A DNA stretch of 64,000 nt, taken from positions 1-64,000 of the forward strand of contig JAEWAQ010000065.1 in assembly GCA_023391635.1 (NCBI GenBank). Reading direction: 5' to 3'. The notes below the pieces were generated by a model. The model had not been told where the DNA came from and made no database searches. It worked only from the letters and a program-made list of their open reading frames with translations. Of the stretch, positions 58,225-64,000 are shown in pieces. The position numbers and the translations under genes were made by a program. The DNA is from Bacillota bacterium (lineage in GTDB: Bacteria > Bacillota > Bacilli > Paenibacillales > Paenibacillaceae). The stretch's first letter is position 1, and each line of letters starts with the position of its first letter.

Positions 58225-59097
58225 CTACCGCCACAATCGCTTCATCTTCCGCAGGAAGCCGGATAAACCCGAGCGGTCTTTGTCCGTCGACCTGCCTTCT
58301 TGGAGGTAATAGGAAACGATCTTGTCGATGCCTCTGCTTGCCGCCGTATCCGGAAATGCGACGGATAAAGGGGTTTGGCGCTTGACGGCTTTCGTCACGT
58401 TCGTATCGTCGGGTATGTAGCCCAGTACCGGCAGCTCCATGCCCAGGTACTTGGAAGCGACTTGCTGCATGTTGTCGGCGGTCTGTTTGCCTTCCCCGTC
58501 ATCGCTGACTCGGTTGACGACAAGGCGGAACGGGACCGTATTCCCCATCGACTTCACCATCTTGATCAAAGCGTAAGCATCCGTTATGGACGTCGGCTCG
58601 GGCGTCGTCACGACGATCGTCTCTTCGGCCGCCAGGATGAAACGGAGCGTTTCCTTGGACAAACCCGCGCCGGTGTCGAACAGAAGGAAATCGACGTGTC
58701 CGTTCAACAATCCGATTTGTTCGGCGAAATAGTCGATTTCTTCGTCGGATAAGCGAACGAGTTCCTTGAAGCCGGAGCCGCCCGCGATAAACTCGAGTCC
58801 GCCCGGTCCTTTCTGGATAATGTCCCAGATGCTCTTCTCCCGCTTCAGAACATGAAACAAGTTGTAAGGCGCAGGCGTTCCGAGCAGGACATCGATGTTG
58901 GCCATGCCGAGATCCGCATCGAACAGAAGCACGCGATAGCCGCGTTTTTGCAGGGCAAGGGCAAAATTGAGACTGAAGTTGGACTTGCCGACGCCGCCCT
59001 TGCCGCTTGTAACCGTGACGATTCTCGTGTCATGCCCAGCTGCGGGAAGCTCGCGTTCTTGAACCATCTGCCGAAGCGCTTGTGCCTGATCATTCAT
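58225..59097 (-). CDS. flhG: MinD-like ATPase FlhG (YlxH)
   Basis: 290 residues from the ATG at 59097, overlapping the flhF stop by 8 bp. Deviant Walker A TVTSGKGGVGKSNFSLNFA, Walker A' region DADLGMANIDVLLG, Walker B FLLFDTGAGLSKETL, and a C-terminal amphipathic helix (GFLRKMKRLWR). It controls flagellar number and placement together with FlhF. Confidence 0.96.
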   Translation of the reverse strand: MNDQAQALRQMVQERELPAAGHDTRIVTVTSGKGGVGKSNFSLNFALALQKRGYRVLLFDADLGMANIDVLLGTPAPYNLFHVLKREKSIWDIIQKGPGGLEFIAGGSGFKELVRLSDEEIDYFAEQIGLLNGHVDFLLFDTGAGLSKETLRFILAAEETIVVTTPEPTSITDAYALIKMVKSMGNTVPFRLVVNRVSDDGEGKQTADNMQQVASKYLGMELPVLGYIPDDTNVTKAVKRQTPLSVAFPDTAASRGIDKIVSYYLQEGRSTDKDRSGLSGFLRKMKRLWR

Positions 59098-60451
59098 AAG
59101 CCGATTCCCCCAGAAGTTTGCGAACCCATTCCTCCGGATCGAAGGTGTGAATATCGTCCGGAACGGTCTGGCCATTGGTGATATAGGAGATCGTGCAAGA
59201 GAAATCCCGAACCAGGTTCAACAGCGAACCGTACGAATCCGTTTCATCCGCCTTCGTCAGCAGCAACCGCCTGATGCCGTATTTGGCAAATTGGACGACC
59301 AATGCCTTCATGTCTGCGTATTTATGGGTCAGACTGAGAACGAGAAATGTCTCCGTCTTCTCCCCGGGCGCCAGCAGGCTGTTGACTTCAGATACATACA
59401 ACTCGTTGCGGTAATTGCGGCCCGCCGTGTCCATGAACAACAGATCGCGGTCAGCCAGCTTCTTGTAGGATCGCGTCAGTTCGCTCGGCGAAAAGACGAC
59501 CTCCAGCGGAACGTTCAAAATATCCGCGTACGTTCTGAGTTGATCCACCGCCGATATCCTGTACGTATCCGCCGTGATGAATCCGACCGTTCTACGATGG
59601 GTGAACGACTGGTCGGCCGCGAGCTTGGCGATCGTCGTCGTCTTGCCGACACCGGTCGGGCCGACGAAGTGCACGATGCGCGTATGGCTGTCGATACCTC
59701 CGCCCGCGCTATGGACGAGCCAAGAGCGAAGCACTTCCTTGGCCGCTTCGTAAGCTGCGGTATCATCCGCAAGCTCGCCGTTCGGCAACCGTGCCCGCAC
59801 CTCTTCGGCGAATTGCTCGACATGCACGGGCTCAACGCCCTGTTCGGCGAGCTTGCGGCTCCACTTGAGCACGGATTCCGGCATGCTGCGGAACGATTGT
59901 TGGCGAGCCATTTTCTGCATCATGTCCTTCATGGCCCGCAATTCCTGCATCAGGGAAGCGGCATCCTCCGGCGCTTGACCAACCGGGCGCTCGGCGGCAG
60001 AAAGACCGGGATCGCCCGCAGCGATCGGTTCGGCGACCGATACGGCGGCGGGCGCAGCCGCAGCGCTTGGAGTGGCAACGGCAGGCGCAACGAAATTCGA
60101 CGCTTCGGAAGGCTTGACGTTCCGGGTGTACAAGTGTCGTACGGCCTGGCTCGGCATGGCAACGAGCGGTTCCGTCACATCTTGCTCCGGTTCCTGCGCT
60201 TGACGGCTTGCCGGAGCTTGGATCGGCAAGGCTGCCGGGATTGGCCTTGTCGCCGTTGCCCGCACGGGGGATTGCCGGGAAGCCTCGTCAACGGCTGCGA
60301 TGACTTCCACCCGCCGTTTGCGAAACATGCCCAGAAAACCGCCGGTCCGAATTTCCTTCGTGTTCAGGATGATCGCGTCCGAACCAAGCTCACGGCGGAT
60401 CATCTGCACGGCTTCCGGCAAATCGCTCGTCAAGTAACGTTTCACCTTCAT
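59090..60451 (-). CDS. flhF: SRP-type GTPase FlhF
   Basis: 453 residues. A variable basic/linker region (about 1-165) is followed by N and G domains with P-loop GPTGVGKTTTIAKLA near 265-275, DTYRISAVDQLRTYADIL, DTAGRNYRN and LTKADETDSYGSLLN. It positions flagella at the membrane with FlhG. Its ATG overlaps the flhA stop by four bases. Confidence 0.97.
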   Translation of the reverse strand: MKVKRYLTSDLPEAVQMIRRELGSDAIILNTKEIRTGGFLGMFRKRRVEVIAAVDEASRQSPVRATATRPIPAALPIQAPASRQAQEPEQDVTEPLVAMPSQAVRHLYTRNVKPSEASNFVAPAVATPSAAAAPAAVSVAEPIAAGDPGLSAAERPVGQAPEDAASLMQELRAMKDMMQKMARQQSFRSMPESVLKWSRKLAEQGVEPVHVEQFAEEVRARLPNGELADDTAAYEAAKEVLRSWLVHSAGGGIDSHTRIVHFVGPTGVGKTTTIAKLAADQSFTHRRTVGFITADTYRISAVDQLRTYADILNVPLEVVFSPSELTRSYKKLADRDLLFMDTAGRNYRNELYVSEVNSLLAPGEKTETFLVLSLTHKYADMKALVVQFAKYGIRRLLLTKADETDSYGSLLNLVRDFSCTISYITNGQTVPDDIHTFDPEEWVRKLLGESAYE

Positions 60452-62478
60452 GCGTTCACCACCCCTACGCTCTGCACTTCAATGTTTGGCTCCAATTCGC
60501 TGTAAGACAGAACGGGTATGTCTTGCAAGCTTCGTTCGAGCAATTGCCGCAAGTACATGCGGATCGTGGGAGAAGTCAAGATGATCGGCTGCTGTCCGGA
60601 TTGGACCAGGCGATTCACCTGCTCCGTGAGCCGCTGATAGATCGACTGTGACGACGTCGGATCCATCGCCAGGTAGCTGCCTTGGTCGGACTGCTGCACG
60701 GCGTCGGCGATCTTCTTCTCCACGGAAGGGCTGAGCGTGATGACCTTGAGCGGTTCGCTCGGCTGTGCGTATTGGTGCGTGATTTGACGGGACAAGCTCT
60801 GTCTCACATACTCGGTCAACACTTCCGGATCCTTGGTGTATTTGCCGTAATCGGCAATCGTTTCGAAGATCGTCACCAGGTCCCGGATCGATATCTTCTC
60901 TTTCAATAGCTTGGACAGCACTTTCTGAACGTCCCCGATGCCGACGATGGAAGGAATCAGTTCTTCCACCAGCGCCGGATACGTTTCCTTCACGCTGTCG
61001 ACCAGCGCCTTCGTTTCCTGGCGGCCGATCAACTCGTGCGCGTATTTCTTGATCACTTCCGTCAGATGCGTCGCCACGACGGACGGCGGGTCAACGACCG
61101 TATAGCCGGCCAATTCCGCGCGTTCCTTCGTCGCTTCGTCAATCCATAGCGCCGGCAATCCGAACGCCGGTTCCTGGGTCTCGATACCTGTCACGCTGTC
61201 GTCTTCGAAGCCGGGACTCATCGCGAGATAGTGATGAAGTAACAATTCGCCACGAGCGACCGTATTTCCTTTCATCTTGATGACATATTCGTTCGGTTTT
61301 AGTTGAATATTGTCGCGAATTCGGATAACAGGAACAATTAATCCCATTTCTAGAGCGCATTGCCTGCGGATCATAATGATGCGGTCGAGCAGATCGCCGC
61401 CTTGCTGCGTATCGGCAAGCGGAATTAAGCCATAGCCGAACTCGAATTCGATCGGATCTACCTGCAGCAAGCTGAGCACGCTCTCCGGGCTGCGCACTTC
61501 TTCGATTTCCTTCTCTTCGACGAGCAGTTGCTCCTCTTCTTCGCGACGGGCCAAATTTTTCTGCAAACGGTAGCCCGCGATCGCCAGAATAGCCGCGTAC
61601 GGCATCGTCGTGATGAACGGGATCGGCGTGGCAATCCCGAGCAACGCGACCGTACCGGCGACGATATAGAGCAGCCTCGGATAGCGGAAAAACTGCGTAG
61701 ACATATCTGCAGCCATATTGCCTTCGGAAGCTGCGCGCGTCACGATAATACCGGTCGCCGTGCTGATCAGCAAAGCGGGGATCTGGCTGACGAGGCCGTC
61801 GCCGATCGACAGGACCGAGTACGTGCTGAGCGCCTCCATAATGTCCATGCCGTGGATCGCCATGCCGATGATGAAACCGCCGATCAAGTTGATCACGACG
61901 ATGATGATGCTGGCGATAGCGTCTCCTTTGACGAACTTGCTCGCACCGTCCATCGCGCCGTAGAAGTCCGATTCTTTCTCGATCTTCTCCCGGCGCTCCC
62001 GTGCTTGCTGTTCATTGATCATGCCGGCATTGAGGTCGGCATCGATGCTCATCTGCTTGCCGGGCATCGCATCAAGGGTGAAGCGGGCAGCGACTTCGGC
62101 TACGCGTTCCGACCCCTTGGTGATAACGATGAACTGAACGACGACAAGAATGAGAAACACGACGAAACCGATGGCCAATTGGCCGCCGGCGACGAAATTG
62201 CCGAACGTATCGACCACGTGCCCCGCATTGGCATCCCGCAAAATCAAACGGGTCGTCGAAATGTTGAGCGATAATCGGAATACGGTGGTGACCAGCAGCA
62301 TCGTCGGGAAAATCGAGAAATGCAGCGCATCGGTCGTATTCATGGCGATGAGCAGGATCATGAGCGCAATCGAAATGTTGAGTACGAGCAAGACGTCCAA
62401 GAGCCAGGTCGGGATCGGAACGACCATCATGAGCACGACGCCGATAATGCCGACCAATATGCTTAGGTCGCGAATTTT
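60448..62478 (-). CDS. flhA: Flagellar type III export protein FlhA
   Basis: 676 residues from a GTG at 62478, with GGGAGGG 8 bp upstream; the further frame lacks an RBS. Eight N-terminal membrane segments (about 1-310, including the conserved FHIPEP-like FLNLNISTTRL region, RFTLDAMPGKQMSIDADLNAG and ARERREKIEKESDFYGAMDGASKFVKGDAIA), then the cytoplasmic domain that binds substrates and chaperones (about 330-676). It is the gate of the export apparatus. Confidence 0.97.
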   Translation of the reverse strand, partial: KIRDLSILVGIIGVVLMMVVPIPTWLLDVLLVLNISIALMILLIAMNTTDALHFSIFPTMLLVTTVFRLSLNISTTRLILRDANAGHVVDTFGNFVAGGQLAIGFVVFLILVVVQFIVITKGSERVAEVAARFTLDAMPGKQMSIDADLNAGMINEQQARERREKIEKESDFYGAMDGASKFVKGDAIASIIIVVINLIGGFIIGMAIHGMDIMEALSTYSVLSIGDGLVSQIPALLISTATGIIVTRAASEGNMAADMSTQFFRYPRLLYIVAGTVALLGIATPIPFITTMPYAAILAIAGYRLQKNLARREEEEQLLVEEKEIEEVRSPESVLSLLQVDPIEFEFGYGLIPLADTQQGGDLLDRIIMIRRQCALEMGLIVPVIRIRDNIQLKPNEYVIKMKGNTVARGELLLHHYLAMSPGFEDDSVTGIETQEPAFGLPALWIDEATKERAELAGYTVVDPPSVVATHLTEVIKKYAHELIGRQETKALVDSVKETYPALVEELIPSIVGIGDVQKVLSKLLKEKISIRDLVTIFETIADYGKYTKDPEVLTEYVRQSLSRQITHQYAQPSEPLKVITLSPSVEKKIADAVQQSDQGSYLAMDPTSSQSIYQRLTEQVNRLVQSGQQPIILTSPTIRMYLRQLLERSLQDIPVLSYSELEPNIEVQSVGVVNA

Positions 62479-62555
62479 CACTGTTCGATCCCTCCCCACA
62501 AAATTTTAATCATTTTCACCGGGGCCTCCGCTACTCAATCCCCAAAAACGATCTT

Positions 62556-63650
62556 CTATGCCTTCTTGCGGCCCTTGAGCCGATATACGTATGCCAGCAC
62601 TTCCGCAACGGCCTGGAACAGATCGCCGGGAATCGTCTCCCCGACTTCCGACCGTTCATACAGCGCGCGGGCGAGCGGCTTGTTTTCCATCGTGATGATG
62701 TCGTGCTTGCGGGCGATTTCGCGAATGCGCAAAGCCAGGTAATCCTGTCCTTTGGCGATAACCGTCGGAGCCTCCATCTTCGTGCCGTCATATTGCAGCG
62801 CGACGGCAAAGTGCGTCGGGTTCGTAATGACCACATCGGCCTTCGGCACTTCCTGCATCATCCGCATCAGAGCCATCCGGCGCTGACGCTCCTTGATTTT
62901 GGCTTTGATCTTCGGGTCGCCTTCCGCATTCTTATACTCGTCTTTGATATCCTGCTTGCTCATGCGCAAGTTCTTCTCATGTTCGTACTTGTTGTACGCG
63001 AAATCCCCGATCGAGAGGACGAACAGGATCGCCGAAACGAACAGTCCGATCCGGATCGCCAGGCTCGCGCAGAAAGCGAAAATTTCGGCAATCGGCATAT
63101 GCGACAATTCGAGAAATTGCTGTTTGTTCGACCACAGAATTGTAAAGACGACCAATGAAATGACGATCAGTTTCAGCGAACTTTTCAAAAATTCGACCAC
63201 GGCGCGCATATTGAACATCCGCTTGGCGCCGTTAATCGGATTGAGCGTGCTCAGTTTCGGCTGCAGCGGCTGAAGCGTGAACAGCCAGCCGATCTGCGCA
63301 TAATTGGCGGCGAAGGCGATCACGATGACGAGAATCAAAATCGGCGACAGCAAGACGAGAATCTGCACCACATACCGGTAAAACAACTGAATGACGTTCT
63401 CGTCGGTAACCTCCATGTTCAAGCGATGAAGGAAAATATCGCCGAACAGAATCAGCAGCCGATCCTGGAAGAACGATCCGAGCATCAGAAAGCAGCACAT
63501 GGCGGCGAGCAAGATGAGCGAACTGGCGATTTCGGGGCTGGATGCGACCTGCCCCTTATTGCGGGCATCATTGCGCTTCTTGGGCGTCGCTTTCTCCGTC
63601 TTCTCCCCGGCAAACAACTGCAGGTCCAGCCGATGGCGCAAGCGATTCAA
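62556..63650 (-). CDS. flhB: Flagellar export switch protein FlhB
   Basis: 364 residues; the start is a TTG with AGGGGGT upstream. Characteristic N-terminus LDLQLFAGEKTEKATPKKR, four membrane segments, and the C-terminal autocleavage motif NPTH near 276 (VITNPTHFAVALQYDG). Autocleavage switches export from rod/hook to filament substrates. It follows fliR by about 30 bp. Confidence 0.97.
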   Translation of the reverse strand: MNRLRHRLDLQLFAGEKTEKATPKKRNDARNKGQVASSPEIASSLILLAAMCCFLMLGSFFQDRLLILFGDIFLHRLNMEVTDENVIQLFYRYVVQILVLLSPILILVIVIAFAANYAQIGWLFTLQPLQPKLSTLNPINGAKRMFNMRAVVEFLKSSLKLIVISLVVFTILWSNKQQFLELSHMPIAEIFAFCASLAIRIGLFVSAILFVLSIGDFAYNKYEHEKNLRMSKQDIKDEYKNAEGDPKIKAKIKERQRRMALMRMMQEVPKADVVITNPTHFAVALQYDGTKMEAPTVIAKGQDYLALRIREIARKHDIITMENKPLARALYERSEVGETIPGDLFQAVAEVLAYVYRLKGRKKA

Positions 63651-63678
63651 GCGACATACCCCCTACCTTCGAATACCG

Positions 63679-64000
63679 CTAAGATGCTTCTTGCTTCAGG
63701 AGCGCGAGCAGCTGGTCGAGCCGCCGGAACATCTCGTCGAATAACATCTGGAACAAGGCGCCGAACCCGGGCAGCAAAATAATCAGCAAAGCCATCCCGG
63801 TCATAATCTTGATGGGGATGCCAACGACGAACACATTGTATTGAGGAGCCGAACGCGCCAGAAAGCCGAGTCCGATGTCGACCAGAATCATCGCGACGAC
63901 GATCGGCGCCGATATTTGCAGCGCCAGCTTGAACGTATCCGCGAGCGTGCGAACGAGGAAGTCCGCTACGCCTCCCTGCGCAATGCTGCGATAGAGACCG
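63679..64000 (-). CDS. fliR: Flagellar export protein FliR, C-terminal part (runs off the window)
   Basis: The frame is open to the right edge. The visible residues include ALQISAPIVVAMILVDIGLGFLARSAPQYNVFVVGIPIKIMTGM, the typical FliR core, then a hydrophobic segment (ALLIILLPGFGALF) and an amphipathic end. An ATG at 63891 is internal. FliR is part of the export gate with FliP and FliQ, which presumably lie upstream. Confidence 0.92.
   Translation of the reverse strand, partial: GLYRSIAQGGVADFLVRTLADTFKLALQISAPIVVAMILVDIGLGFLARSAPQYNVFVVGIPIKIMTGMALLIILLPGFGALFQMLFDEMFRRLDQLLALLKQEAS

Overview
The window looks like the chromosome of an endospore-forming, flagellated Firmicute of the Paenibacillaceae (Paenibacillus/Cohnella type). 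The reasons are a GC-rich Bacillales-style gene content, strong AGGAGG-type ribosome binding sites with many TTG and GTG starts, spore genes (cotE, spoVK), a glnR-glnA operon with a textbook GlnR operator, and a B. subtilis-like fla/che cluster. Nearly all genes are on the minus strand. No rRNA, tRNA or CRISPR array was seen.

Region 1 (1-8.6 kb): the 3' part of an IS110-family transposase with a long non-coding flank, a 50-bp tandem repeat, then glnA and glnR, a YnbB-type PLP lyase, spoVK, a DUF218 membrane protein, a DUF402 phosphatase-like protein and an unrecognised TPR-like protein. Region 2 (8.6-25.3 kb): a class A penicillin-binding protein, the repair/RNA block mutS - S41 protease - mutL - methyltransferase - miaA - hfq, ending in a terminator, then a putative amidoligase beside the spore-coat gene cotE, a chemoreceptor and an M32 carboxypeptidase. 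Region 3 (25.4-40 kb) is an accessory-like stretch with mixed strands: Fe-S/HesB-like protein, carbonic anhydrase, small membrane proteins, a flavin monooxygenase divergent from a PadR regulator, metE behind a LysR regulator with a MET-box-like palindrome, a polytopic membrane protein, a His-rich YHYH protein, and two tandem membrane diguanylate cyclases, the first followed by a tiny coupled ORF. Region 4 (40-48.8 kb): the conserved rpsB-tsf-pyrH-frr-uppS-cdsA-dxr-rseP-proS operon (translation, nucleotide, isoprenoid and lipid synthesis, envelope protease), with terminator-like hairpins after rpsB and after tsf. Region 5 (48.8-64 kb): the flagellar export/chemotaxis cluster fliR-flhB-flhA-flhF-flhG-cheB-cheA-cheW-cheC-cheD-orf-sigD-fapA-like plus three small unknown genes, mostly with overlapping or tightly spaced genes.

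The most unusual signals are non-coding. Four near-identical short palindromes lie 20-80 bp upstream of minus-strand start codons in unrelated loci. There is a hairpin-bearing 50-bp tandem array next to the IS110 remnant, and there are candidate operators for GlnR, a MET-type LysR and PadR. On the protein side, the amidoligase next to cotE, the paired diguanylate cyclases without an I-site and the small coupled ORF behind them deserve a second look.
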